From an uncultured Muribaculum sp. (lineage in GTDB: Bacteria; Bacteroidota; Bacteroidia; Bacteroidales; Muribaculaceae), in assembly GCA_910578835.1 (NCBI GenBank), contig CAJTSK010000002.1, forward strand, positions 62,001 through 126,000: a DNA stretch of 64,000 bases, written 5' to 3'. The notes under the pieces are model-generated. The model had not been told where the DNA came from and did no database searches. It saw nothing but the letters and a program-made list of their open reading frames with translations. Both the position numbers and the translations under genes were made by a program. Shown here piece by piece: positions 37,284-45,641 of the stretch (the first letter of the stretch is position 1; the number at the start of each line of letters is the position of its first letter).

Positions 37284-37820
37284 TTAGTCAATATTTATTT
37301 CCATTACAGTGCCATAGGCGGGAGGATTGGCAAAGGCTTCCTGCGGGGTCATGCCACGGAGCGTGACGAGAGCCTGCACGAGTATACCGCAGTGGGTGAA
37401 CAGTGCTACACAATTGTCGCCCTTTTCCTTTAGCTCTTCAAGCAGGTTGAGGAAACGCGCTTGTTGATTCATGAACGACTCACCTCCGGTAGGTGCCACA
37501 TTTATGTAGTCGTCAAACCATTCTTGCAGCCGTGGATCGGTGATGTCGTCGTAACGCATCATTTCCCATTCCCCGAAATTCATTTCCAAAAGCCTGGAAT
37601 CGATGACCGGAGACTCATGTCCGCATGCCGCCGCAAGTCGCCGACAGCGAGACAGGGGGCTGCAATATACCTTGTCAAACTTATAAGCCGACAATGCTGA
37701 TTTTACAGCAGCAGCCTCTTCAGGGAACGAACTTGCCAAGTCGACATCGCTGTGACCATAACATATGCCTCTTGCCACATTTACCGATGTGTGGCGTATC
37801 AATACTATTTTCATAGTCAT
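37284..37820 (-). CDS. cobC: Alpha-ribazole phosphatase (histidine phosphatase family)
   Basis: 178 residues. The catalytic His is H10 in VLIRHTSVN, with CSPLSRCRR and the second His in LFTHCGIL. In the cob operon the likely role is dephosphorylating alpha-ribazole 5'-phosphate (or adenosylcobalamin 5'-phosphate) in nucleotide-loop assembly; outside this context the fold alone would only support a general phosphoglycerate-mutase-like phosphatase. ATG at 37820 overlaps the cobS TGA in an ATGA arrangement, which supports that start over the in-frame ATG at 37814. Confidence 0.88.
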   Translation of the reverse strand: MTMKIVLIRHTSVNVARGICYGHSDVDLASSFPEEAAAVKSALSAYKFDKVYCSPLSRCRRLAAACGHESPVIDSRLLEMNFGEWEMMRYDDITDPRLQEWFDDYINVAPTGGESFMNQQARFLNLLEELKEKGDNCVALFTHCGILVQALVTLRGMTPQEAFANPPAYGTVMEINID

Positions 37821-38563
37821 AGCCTGTATAATACTGCCGCGCCGAGATAAAACGATAGTTCGGCAATAAGGAATGTCGCGCCACAGCAGTCGCCGGTGTA
37901 TCCGCCTATGCGCCGACGCATCAGCAATATAAGCAATCCTGCCGTGATAACCGGAAATATAGTAGCGCCGAGCAATGAAAACGGGATGTAGATGAGAGGG
38001 AGAGCTCCTCCTGCAATAGCCGCGACAAGCTGACCGGTGGTCATACGGTCGTAGACAAGCTTGTTCTTAGCTTCCTGTTCGGTGCGCGCATAAGGCAGGA
38101 CGTTGATTATCTGCGATGCGCATAGTTTGCTCCATGCATCGGCGGCAAACATTATGCAGCACGCCATAGCCGGTGGAAATGTGAGCAGGAGCGATGACGC
38201 GAGCAGAAAGTATGATATCAGGGCGATGACACCGTAAGTGCCTATATGGCTGTCTTTCATGATTGCCAATATGCGCTCGCGTCCGGCTCCGCCACCCATG
38301 CCGTCGAAAAAGTCGGCGAGTCCGTCTTCATGAAGTGCGCCGGTTACGAGCACTCTCGCCAACAGAGCCGTCAATATCGCGGCAAAATATGGCAGTATCT
38401 GTGAGGAAAGCCAAAGGGTGCCACACATTATTCCACCTGTAAGCCATCCGGTGTATGGCCAGTAAGGCACTACTGATTTATAATATTTTTTATCCACGCT
38501 GCCGAGTCGCCAGAATGGGAGACGTGTAAAAAAGGTGAGCGCGGCGAAAATATGCTTCATCAA
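37817..38563 (-). CDS. cobS: Adenosylcobinamide-GDP ribazoletransferase (cobalamin synthase)
   Basis: 248 residues, a polytopic membrane protein of usual length. The motif HEDGLADFFDGMGGG (about 78-92), with acidic residues for Mg2+, marks the CobS family. It joins adenosylcobinamide-GDP to alpha-ribazole at the inner membrane, the last join of cobalamin. It overlaps cobT upstream and cobC downstream by four bases each. Confidence 0.95.
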   Translation of the reverse strand: MMKHIFAALTFFTRLPFWRLGSVDKKYYKSVVPYWPYTGWLTGGIMCGTLWLSSQILPYFAAILTALLARVLVTGALHEDGLADFFDGMGGGAGRERILAIMKDSHIGTYGVIALISYFLLASSLLLTFPPAMACCIMFAADAWSKLCASQIINVLPYARTEQEAKNKLVYDRMTTGQLVAAIAGGALPLIYIPFSLLGATIFPVITAGLLILLMRRRIGGYTGDCCGATFLIAELSFYLGAAVLYRL

Positions 38564-39600
38564 TCAAAATATTTGGTTACGTTGACATCGGCAAATGAGT
38601 CCATGCGGTTAATCATCCTCACTGCTGATTGCAATATGGGATAGGCACACACGGCACCGGAGCCTTCACCGAGACGCAGGTCGAGATGAAGCAGAGCGCG
38701 CACACCCATCGCTTCAAGAAGGAGGCGGTGTCCCGACTCGTCGCCTTGATGACCGAACACGGCATAATCCAGCACCTCAGGGTGAAGTCTGGATGCGGCA
38801 AGTATACAGCTGCTCATGATGAATCCGTCGACAATGATTGTCATGCCGAGTTCCGCGGCACGAAGCATACCGCCGGTAGCCATGGCAAGTTCATAGCCGC
38901 CAAACCACGCCATCTTCTCTTCCACACAGTCGCCTCCGGTGTAGTTTGCAAGGGCGCGTGTAAGCACATCAAGTTTGTGGCTTATGCCAGGGGTGTCCAG
39001 TCCTGCACCGGCACCGATACAGCGGTTTAGTGGTATGCCGGTAAAGAGGTGCATCCACATCGATGAAGGCGACGTGTTGCCGCTTCCCATCTCCCCGAAA
39101 CTTACCACGTTGCACCCTTCGTCGTGCACCATGTCGACAATCTCTGCCCCTGCTTCTATACAGCGGTCAAGTTCGTCAAGTGTCATAGCCGGTTCGTGGA
39201 GGAAATTGCGGGTTGAGCGGCGTATCTTGCGGTCTATTATGCCGTGACCGGCAGGAATGTCGTAGTCAACGCCGGCATCGACAAGCACCAGCTTGAATCC
39301 ATGCTGCTCACACAGGAAGTTTATGCCGGCGCCTCCTTTAGCGAAGTGACCGAGCTGCTGCCATGTCACCTCTTTTGGCGACACGCTTACTCCCTCTTCG
39401 ATTATGCCATGGTCAGCAGCAAAAAGTATGTTGCACGGATTGTGCAGTTCCGGAGTGAGCGTCTGCTGTATGAGACCTATTTTCAGGGCAAGTTCTTCGA
39501 GTCTGCCTAACGACCCTTTCGGTTTGGTGAGATTGTCTATCTTGTCGACAAGCTGTCGGCGTATCGAATTGTCGGGGGTAGTGATATTGAATTGTCGCAT
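38560..39600 (-). CDS. cobT: Nicotinate-nucleotide-dimethylbenzimidazole phosphoribosyltransferase
   Basis: 346 residues. The start DNSIRRQLVDKIDNLTKPKG..LGRLEELA is typical of CobT, as are FAADHGI, FGEMGSGNT and the catalytic-glutamate motif RLGEGSGAV near the C-terminus. It activates the lower-ligand base by moving phosphoribose from nicotinate mononucleotide. It starts 4 nt after the cobU stop. No dimethylbenzimidazole synthesis gene is nearby, so the base used here is not known; gut Bacteroidales often take up corrinoids and remodel them. Confidence 0.96.
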   Translation of the reverse strand: MRQFNITTPDNSIRRQLVDKIDNLTKPKGSLGRLEELALKIGLIQQTLTPELHNPCNILFAADHGIIEEGVSVSPKEVTWQQLGHFAKGGAGINFLCEQHGFKLVLVDAGVDYDIPAGHGIIDRKIRRSTRNFLHEPAMTLDELDRCIEAGAEIVDMVHDEGCNVVSFGEMGSGNTSPSSMWMHLFTGIPLNRCIGAGAGLDTPGISHKLDVLTRALANYTGGDCVEEKMAWFGGYELAMATGGMLRAAELGMTIIVDGFIMSSCILAASRLHPEVLDYAVFGHQGDESGHRLLLEAMGVRALLHLDLRLGEGSGAVCAYPILQSAVRMINRMDSFADVNVTKYFD

Positions 39601-39604
39601 GTCG

Positions 39605-40120
39605 CTATTTAATTTTTAAGTCAATTCCTGAGATAAGAAGATATACATCGTCGGCATGTCGCGCTACGTGGCGGTTGACAAGTCCGAGCAAGTCGGTGAA
39701 ATGGCGTTGCATGGCGTTTTCGCTTGTGCCGCCAAGACCTATCTCGCTTGTGACGAATATAAATGTGGAGTCTATGGTCAAGAGCCTGTCAAATTCTTTA
39801 CGGAACATGTCGAGCGCCTTGTAAATATCTTCTCCACAGTGAAAAAATATGTTTGTTGCCCACATAGTCACGCAGTCTACAAGCACGATGCGTGATGACA
39901 GGTCATGGTCGGCAAGATAGAGCTGCTCTTCAATGTTGGTCCACTCTGGACCCCGGCGCAGCTGATGAAGCCTTACCCGATGGCGGAATTCGTCATCATA
40001 CGGCTGTGCGGTAGCAAGATAGACCGGAGAGGAGGAAAGACTAAGTGCGGTGTGCTCAGCAAATTCGCTTTTGCCTGACCGCTGACCGCCGGTAACCATG
40101 ATAATTTTTTTTGCACACAT
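39605..40120 (-). CDS. cobU: Adenosylcobinamide kinase/phosphate guanylyltransferase
   Basis: 171 residues from ATG at 40120 (MCAKKIIMVTGGQRSGKS). The P-loop GGQRSGKS is at 11-18, the RxRxxxHQ..R..EW region that carries the guanylylated histidine follows, and VDCVTMWATN and EIGLGG are family motifs. An in-frame ATG at 40147 would put the start upstream of the predicted transcription start (about 40139) and overlaps the promoter, so 40120 is preferred. It phosphorylates adenosylcobinamide and adds GMP. It is the first gene of cobUTSC-MATE. Confidence 0.93.
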   Translation of the reverse strand: MCAKKIIMVTGGQRSGKSEFAEHTALSLSSSPVYLATAQPYDDEFRHRVRLHQLRRGPEWTNIEEQLYLADHDLSSRIVLVDCVTMWATNIFFHCGEDIYKALDMFRKEFDRLLTIDSTFIFVTSEIGLGGTSENAMQRHFTDLLGLVNRHVARHADDVYLLISGIDLKIK

Positions 40121-40144
40121 ATCGTCAAAGCAAGAAATATGGTG

Positions 40145-40176
40145 CAAATTTACTCATTTCCTCCGCCAAAATCAAG
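40145..40176 (-). promoter_or_regulatory. Promoter of cobU operon
   Basis: On the minus strand CTTG (40176-40173), a 20-bp spacer and TAAATTTG (40152-40145). The leader to ATG 40120 would be only about 19 nt, too short for a riboswitch. Confidence 0.65.
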
Positions 40177-40185
40177 CGCACTTGA

Positions 40186-40287
40186 TAAAACAAGGTCAGA
40201 CAGATAACGTATAGTCAACAGAATAATGCTACTACTAAGGTTATGACTATAGGCTATCATGTCTGACACTTGGTAAAGCCAAAGGTA
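40186..40287 (-). ncRNA. Candidate structured small RNA or cob leader element
   Basis: Minus-strand -7 box TACCTTTG (40287-40280) is followed directly by an 82-nt imperfect hairpin whose arms, written on the plus strand, are CAAG-GTCAGACA-GATA-acg-TATAGTCA (40191-40217) and TGACTATA-ggc-TATC-a-TGTCTGAC-a-CTTG (40244-40272). That is about 24 base pairs with two single-base bulges and one 3x3 internal loop. On the minus strand the hairpin is followed by TTTTAT, as in a terminator. It could be a free RNA of about 85-90 nt or the 5' end of a longer cob leader. No -33 match is visible. No known RNA family recognised. Confidence 0.4.
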
Positions 40288-40384
40288 GTTGAAATTTTTT
40301 GAAAATCACTATATCCGATGATAATATTAATCAGCAAATTACGAAATTCCTGTAAAATTCAGATATTTGGAGGTTTAAAATTAG

Positions 40385-40424
40385 AAAAGGTCACATCCGT
40401 AGTAGTTACGGAGCGACCTTTTTT
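40385..40424 (-). terminator. Terminator downstream of trxB
   Basis: Stem AAAAGGTC/GACCTTTT (40385-40392 with 40415-40422) with an inner stem TCCGTA/TACGGA, and T-runs on either strand. It closes the ftsK-lolA-trxB transcript. Confidence 0.8.
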
Positions 40425-40455
40425 ATCATGTAATGTCGTTGTGTACGTGGGCGTT

Positions 40456-41397
40456 TTATTGCTGTTCCATGAGGAAATGCTCTGCGTCAAGTGCTGCGCG
40501 ACATCCGGTGCCTGCTGCGGTGATTGCCTGCTGGTAGTGGGGGTCGGCTACGTCGCCGGCTGCAAATACTCCGGGCACACTGGTAGCCTGGTCATGACCG
40601 GAAAGTACGATATAGCCCTGCTCGTCAAGTTCAAGTTTGCCTTGGAATATTTCTGTGTTTGGCTTGTGTCCGATTGCAAGGAAAAATCCGTCAATCTTGA
40701 TGTCAAACTTACGCTCCTTGTCGCTGCCTGCAAATTCCACGAGATGTGCCCCTTCAAGGAATTCTTCGCCAAACAATCCGAGTGTCTGTGTGTTGAAAAG
40801 TACTGTGATATTTTCCTTGTCCATCACGCGCTTTTGCATGACTTTCGATGCGCGCAAGAAATCTTTGCGCACGATAAGATATACTTGTTTGGCAAGTCCG
40901 CTCAGGTATATGGCTTCTTCACATGCTGTGTCGCCGCCTCCTACCACAGCTACTGTCTTTCCGCGGTAGAAAAATCCGTCACAAGTGGCACATGCCGACA
41001 CGCCCAGTCCGGCGAAACGCTGTTCGTCAGGTAGACCGAGATATTTAGCCGAAGCTCCGGTTGCTACAATCACGGTATCGGCAACGATAGTTGTGTCATC
41101 GTCGGCTGTCACTTTAAACGGGCGTTCCGAGAAGTCCACTTCTTTGATGATTCCTGCACGGATGTCAGCTCCGAAACGCAATGCCTGTTGGCGCAGATCC
41201 TCCATAAGCTGTGAACCCATTACTCCTTCCGGATAACCGGGGAAATTCTCTACCTCGGAAGTGGTGGTGAGCTGTCCGCCGGGTTGGATGCCTTCATAGA
41301 GTATAGGTGAGATATTGGCTCTGGATGCATATATTGCCGCTGTGTATCCGGCAGGTCCGGAGCCGATAATAAGACACTTTGTATTTTCTGTTGCCAT
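40456..41397 (-). CDS. trxB: Thioredoxin reductase
   Basis: 313 residues, normal length. FAD-binding GSGPAGYTAAIYASR at the start, redox-active CATC (C136, C139) followed by DG, the NADPH motif VGGGDTACEEA, and the C-terminal GVFAAGDV. It keeps thioredoxin reduced with NADPH. It is 39 nt downstream of the LolA-like gene with no promoter of its own visible, so it appears to be the last gene of the ftsK operon. Confidence 0.96.
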   Translation of the reverse strand: MATENTKCLIIGSGPAGYTAAIYASRANISPILYEGIQPGGQLTTTSEVENFPGYPEGVMGSQLMEDLRQQALRFGADIRAGIIKEVDFSERPFKVTADDDTTIVADTVIVATGASAKYLGLPDEQRFAGLGVSACATCDGFFYRGKTVAVVGGGDTACEEAIYLSGLAKQVYLIVRKDFLRASKVMQKRVMDKENITVLFNTQTLGLFGEEFLEGAHLVEFAGSDKERKFDIKIDGFFLAIGHKPNTEIFQGKLELDEQGYIVLSGHDQATSVPGVFAAGDVADPHYQQAITAAGTGCRAALDAEHFLMEQQ

Positions 41398-41436
41398 ATA
41401 ATTTTTGAATTTGGGTTATTGATGTCTTGTTTTTGA

Positions 41437-42054
41437 TTATCTCAAATCCACAATTTCTGCTTTCGGAAGCTGTTTCTTATTGAATACAAATGTGGAATGT
41501 GGATAATTGGTGCCGCCTTTTATCGATTTTACCTTGATGTCAAGCTTGTTGCCCGAGTCAAGGGTAAGTGATATATAAGACGGCAGATAGCTCTTTGCAT
41601 TAAGTGTCAGCGTCACCTCTTTTATCTGCGATGCGCTCTTGGTCATTGGCACAAGTTTCACCTTGTATGTGCCTGCTGCCGATTTTAGCAGGGTAGGGGT
41701 GTAAGCCTTCTTGAAGCTGCTTATGATGACAAAGGGGTTGATTGCCACCAGTTCTTCGGGTGTCGGTTCGATGATATTTACTTCGTTGGTATCGGCTGAA
41801 TAGCTCCACTGGGTTTTACCGTCATACCACGCCATGATTTGCTCAGAGCTTAGATGAAACTTGTCGCCGTTCATAACGAGTGTCCCCGACATATGTTCTC
41901 CGTCGGCATTCATTTCATATGTCGCCGACAAAGATTTCATTGTCTGGATTTTTTTAGCCGCGGCATCCATGACCTGCGATGCACTTTTGGCTTGACCCCA
42001 TGCGGCAGCCGATGTAATTACGGCAATAGCCAAAATAGATAATAAACGTTTCAT
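41437..42054 (-). CDS. LolA-like outer membrane lipoprotein carrier protein
   Basis: 205 residues from ATG at 42054 (MKRLLSILAIAVITSAAAWGQ), which gives a good signal peptide; the longer frame to 42108 would run into ftsK. The mature part follows the LolA/LolB half-barrel pattern (MDAAAKKIQTMKSLSATYEM, GTLVMNGDKFHLS, WYDGKTQWSY, YLPSYISLTL). LolA shuttles lipoproteins through the periplasm; Bacteroidetes proteins of this type may do this or a related lipid-handling job. ftsK ends 25 nt upstream. Confidence 0.85.
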   Translation of the reverse strand: MKRLLSILAIAVITSAAAWGQAKSASQVMDAAAKKIQTMKSLSATYEMNADGEHMSGTLVMNGDKFHLSSEQIMAWYDGKTQWSYSADTNEVNIIEPTPEELVAINPFVIISSFKKAYTPTLLKSAAGTYKVKLVPMTKSASQIKEVTLTLNAKSYLPSYISLTLDSGNKLDIKVKSIKGGTNYPHSTFVFNKKQLPKAEIVDLR

Positions 42055-42079
42055 AATCTCTAAAATGTCAAGACAGCGG

Positions 42080-44791
42080 TTATTGTTCATTTTCAAGCAT
42101 GCGCTCAAGTTGCAGGGGGTCTACAAGCACATTACGAGGCTTCGCTCCCGATGCCGGACCGACTATGCCCCTTGCTTCAAGCTGATCCATGATTTTGCCG
42201 GCGCGGTTATATCCTATCGAGTAGCGGCGCTGCAACGATGATGTTGACGCAGTGTTGCTGCTTACAACAAATTGTGCCGCTTCTTTAAACAGCGGGTCGA
42301 GGTCGTTGATTGACCCGATTGAGGCGTTGCCGTCGTTTTCAGGCACATAGTCGGGTAGATAGTATGCCGACGGATAGCCTACCTGCTCATCAATAGAGTC
42401 GCATATTGCCTCTGCTTCCTCGGTGCTGATAAACGCACACTGCACACGGTCCATCTCACCATTGTGGGAGAAGAGCATGTCGCCCTTACCAATCAGCTGG
42501 TTGGCTCCGGGACGGTCAAGGATAGTGCGGCTGTCGACCATCTGCGATACGCGGAAAGCGATACGCCCGGGGAAGTTAGCCTTGATGATACCGGTGATGA
42601 CGTTGGTCGACGGGCGCTGTGTGGCAAGAATCATGTGCATGCCGACTGCACGTGCAAGCTGCGCGATACGTGTGATAGGTGTCTCTACCTCTTTTCCTGC
42701 GGTTATCATGAGGTCACCAAACTCATCGATTATGATGACTATATATGGCAGGAAGCGGTGTCCCTTCTCAGGATTGAGGCGGCGCTGTATGAACTTGGCA
42801 TTGTATTCCTTGATATTTCTTACATTCGCGTCTTTAAGAAGGGCATAGCGATTGTCCATTTCCACGCAGAGGGAGCTTAGTGTGGCAACCACCTTCGATG
42901 TATCAGTTATAATAGGTTCCTCCTCATCAGGCAGTTTGGCAAGATAATGGCGCTCAAGACGCGCATATAGGCTGAACTCAACCTTTTTCGGGTCGACAAG
43001 TACAAATTTAAGCTCCGATGGATGTTTCTTGTAAAGCAGCGATGTAATGATGGCATTAAGCCCCACCGACTTACCTTGACCGGTTGCTCCCGCTACAAGC
43101 ACGTGGGGCATCTTGGCGAGGTCGGCGATAAGTACATCTTTAGAGATGGTAAGACCCATTGCCATCGGCAGCTCATACCGGCATTCCTGAAATTTCTTCG
43201 ATGTGATAATCGAGCGCATAGGCACCATCTGCGGGTCTTTGTTGGGCACCTCGATGCCTATTGCACCTTCACCCGGTATCGGGGCGATGATACGTATGCC
43301 AAGCGCGGCAAGATTGAGCGCTATGTCATCTTCGAGTCCCTTGATTTTGGATATTCTTGTACCCTCGGTAGGGATAATTTTATATAGTGTCACCGTAGGT
43401 CCAACAGTCGCTTCAATCGAGTTAATTGATATGCCATAGTTGGCAAGAGTGGCGGTAATACGCTGCTTGTTTTCTTCCATTTCCTGCTCGTCGACGCTTA
43501 CGCTGTCATTTTTCATCTCTGACAGTAGCTCGATCGGCGGGAAGTGAAAACGTGGAAGTTCGGCTGTCGGGTCATAGACGTTAGTCTCTATCGAGTCGGC
43601 TTTTTCGACTGTGTTGACATTGACGGTGAGTCCTACTTCCTCTTGTGGAGCCTCTTCCGGTATTGTCGTTTCTGTGGCAGGTAATGGCTGCATCGGGTCC
43701 GGTACTGCCGGCATTGTCTCTGTGACAACAGGTGCGGTCACTGCATATTCACTCTTTTTCTCAGGTTCCACAACCACGGGAAGACCGGCGGCGACATGCT
43801 CCTCCTGATGGTCGACAGCTTCCTGATTATGGTTGACAGCTTCCTGACGTGTCGCGGACACATATTCATCATCGCCGCCGTCCATAAACACATCAAGAGT
43901 GTCTTCTGCAAACATTCTTGATGCGGGGGCTTCAGCCCTTGTCCTTTCTTCCGACATAGGCTCTTCCTCCTTCTCTTTTCCATCGACCATTTCAGCCGAC
44001 TCTTTCAATGCTTGTTCGACGCGTCGGCGCTCCTCCTCCTTTGCCGCACGCTCGGCAGCTACCTTAGCCCTGTGCTTGTTGATGCGGCGTCGGTAAGCCA
44101 CATATACTTTGCGCAACTCATTGAGGTATATCGACATCACAAGACCTATGAGCAGTATGCTCACAATCATCGCGCCGAATACGCCTGTGTGAGATATAAG
44201 GAATCTGTTTATTTCATGACCGTGGACTCCTCCCCAGTAAAACCAAGTGTCAGCCTTATAGGTGACCAGACCGGTTACTACTGACAGGGTTATGGCGAGT
44301 ATGAGGCATCTCATCGTGAGAAACCAGAACGACAGTTTCTTGTGACGGTTGAGCAGCGACATGCCTACGGCAAAGAAGTAATAAATCAGCGCAAACGCGC
44401 CTATGCCGAGACCGTTTGAAATAAAGTTCTGCGACAGATATGCACCGAATGCCCCTCCGAAATTGTGAATTTCTTCTGGAGTCTCCGCCATCTTGCCGAC
44501 AGTATTGTTTATGACCATGCTCTGGTCGTCGCTGCCAATGGCAAAATATGACACTGCCGACACAAGAAGATAAGCCGCCCATAGCACCAAAGTTATTCCG
44601 ACAAACATCTTTGTGCGACGGTCCTTTATAAATTTTACCAAGGCTATCGGCTCACGTTTCTTGGCGGTTTTTGCCTTGTTGGTCTCGGCTCGCGGCTTGG
44701 GAGCCTGGCGCTGAGCCTCGGCATTGGTCCGCTCAGCCTGACGGCGTGCGTACTCTCTATCAAGTGCATCCGGGTCAAAATTATCTGGCAT
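42080..44791 (-). CDS. ftsK: FtsK/SpoIIIE DNA translocase
   Basis: 903 residues from ATG at 44791 (MPDNFDPDALDREY); ATG at 44818 is also open but lies only 8 nt from a stable palindrome. Four membrane helices lie at about 65-235, then a basic and acidic low-complexity linker (about 240-440), then the motor domain with Walker A GATGQGKS, IIIDEFGDLM (Walker B) and a C-terminal winged-helix gamma domain that reads KOPS-like sites. It pumps chromosome termini through the septum during division. lolA-like and trxB follow on the same strand. Confidence 0.95.
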   Translation of the reverse strand: MPDNFDPDALDREYARRQAERTNAEAQRQAPKPRAETNKAKTAKKREPIALVKFIKDRRTKMFVGITLVLWAAYLLVSAVSYFAIGSDDQSMVINNTVGKMAETPEEIHNFGGAFGAYLSQNFISNGLGIGAFALIYYFFAVGMSLLNRHKKLSFWFLTMRCLILAITLSVVTGLVTYKADTWFYWGGVHGHEINRFLISHTGVFGAMIVSILLIGLVMSIYLNELRKVYVAYRRRINKHRAKVAAERAAKEEERRRVEQALKESAEMVDGKEKEEEPMSEERTRAEAPASRMFAEDTLDVFMDGGDDEYVSATRQEAVNHNQEAVDHQEEHVAAGLPVVVEPEKKSEYAVTAPVVTETMPAVPDPMQPLPATETTIPEEAPQEEVGLTVNVNTVEKADSIETNVYDPTAELPRFHFPPIELLSEMKNDSVSVDEQEMEENKQRITATLANYGISINSIEATVGPTVTLYKIIPTEGTRISKIKGLEDDIALNLAALGIRIIAPIPGEGAIGIEVPNKDPQMVPMRSIITSKKFQECRYELPMAMGLTISKDVLIADLAKMPHVLVAGATGQGKSVGLNAIITSLLYKKHPSELKFVLVDPKKVEFSLYARLERHYLAKLPDEEEPIITDTSKVVATLSSLCVEMDNRYALLKDANVRNIKEYNAKFIQRRLNPEKGHRFLPYIVIIIDEFGDLMITAGKEVETPITRIAQLARAVGMHMILATQRPSTNVITGIIKANFPGRIAFRVSQMVDSRTILDRPGANQLIGKGDMLFSHNGEMDRVQCAFISTEEAEAICDSIDEQVGYPSAYYLPDYVPENDGNASIGSINDLDPLFKEAAQFVVSSNTASTSSLQRRYSIGYNRAGKIMDQLEARGIVGPASGAKPRNVLVDPLQLERMLENEQ

Positions 44792-44825
44792 AGTGTATTG
44801 CGTATAGGTATGTGTCAAAAATGAT

Positions 44826-44854
44826 TGTAGTTACATTGTGAAAATGTAACTACA
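44826..44854. promoter_or_regulatory. 12-bp inverted repeat over the ftsK transcription start
   Basis: TGTAGTTACATT and AATGTAACTACA form a perfect 12-bp inverted repeat with a 5-nt centre. It overlaps the last two bases of the ftsK -7 box and spans the predicted start (about 44847). In this position it looks like a DNA operator more than an RNA hairpin. No regulator is known from the sequence. Confidence 0.5.
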
Positions 44855-44884
44855 AAGATACTACAACCCAAGGTCTTTTTCAAG
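44853..44884 (-). promoter_or_regulatory. Promoter of ftsK operon
   Basis: Minus-strand CTTG (44884-44881), a 20-bp spacer, and TATCTTTG (44860-44853). The leader is about 55 nt to ATG 44791. Confidence 0.7.
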
Positions 44885-44974
44885 AGATTGCCCAAATTTG
44901 TACAGGTATATATTTATACCCGATTCAAGCTATCTTCCTGAGCCTTCGGTAAAATAAGTAATGGTGAATAATAG

Positions 44975-45619
44975 TTAAAGTGCCTTCAATGTGCGGATGG
45001 CGTGATGGGGGTCGGGCGCATTGAATACGTAACTACCCGCTACAAGCATGTCTATGCCGTACTGTGCAAGGAGAGCTCCGGTATGTGCGTTTATACCTCC
45101 ATCGACTGAAATGAGGGCGTGTGATTCCGATTCGGTAATCAGCTTTTTAAGACGAGCTACCTTGGGGAGCGTGTTCTTAATGAATGACTGCCCTCCGAAT
45201 CCGGGGTTTACCGACATCATCAACACCATATCAATATCGGTGATTACATCTTCGAGCATTGTAACAGGTGTGCCGGGGTTGATAGCCACGCCCACTTTCA
45301 TGCAAGCCTGGCGTATAAGCTGAATCACGCGATATATGTGAGAGCAAGTCTCTACATGCACGGTGGTGAACTCGACTCCGCAGTCACGGAGCTGGGAAAT
45401 GTATTTTTGGGGCTCGACTATCATTAAGTGTGCGTCTATTGGCTTGGTCGACACAGCGTTGATTGCCTTTATGACCGGGAAGCCAAAAGTTATGTTGGGT
45501 ACGAATACACCGTCCATTATATCGAGGTGCAGATAATCGGCTTCGCTTGAGTTTAACATTTCAATCTCATTCTGGAGATTGCCGAAGTCTGATGAAAGAA
45601 GTGATGGCGCTACGAGCAT
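44975..45619 (-). CDS. rpe: Ribulose-phosphate 3-epimerase
   Basis: 214 residues, normal length. TIM-barrel marks: LLSSDFGNLQNEI, HLDIMDGVFVPNITFG, DAHLMI, VNPGFGGQSF and SVDGGIN. It interconverts ribulose 5-phosphate and xylulose 5-phosphate in the pentose phosphate pathway. It begins 22 nt after the DedA gene, so the two are likely one transcript. ftsK downstream has its own promoter. Confidence 0.96.
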   Translation of the reverse strand: MLVAPSLLSSDFGNLQNEIEMLNSSEADYLHLDIMDGVFVPNITFGFPVIKAINAVSTKPIDAHLMIVEPQKYISQLRDCGVEFTTVHVETCSHIYRVIQLIRQACMKVGVAINPGTPVTMLEDVITDIDMVLMMSVNPGFGGQSFIKNTLPKVARLKKLITESESHALISVDGGINAHTGALLAQYGIDMLVAGSYVFNAPDPHHAIRTLKAL

Positions 45620-45641
45620 ATGGTTAAAATGTGTAGATTAG

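Larger units (their letters stand above)
40121..40455. other. Non-coding stretch between cobU and trxB
   Basis: This 335-bp interval has no credible gene. From left to right it holds the cobU promoter (40145-40176), a long imperfect inverted repeat (40191-40272) with a consensus -7 box just beside it (40280-40287, minus), an AT-rich section with nothing I recognise (about 40290-40380), and the trxB terminator (40385-40424). I find no B12-box, so no cobalamin riboswitch is evident. Confidence 0.7.

Noticed and set aside
40121..40455. Cobalamin riboswitch upstream of cobU
   Set aside because: No B12-box or the expected conserved core is visible, and the mapped leader is about 19 nt.
43780..43870. 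Short direct repeats that might suggest a CRISPR-like or tandem array
   Set aside because: They encode repeated acidic/His residues (QEAVNHNQEAVDHQEE) in the ftsK linker and are not spaced units.
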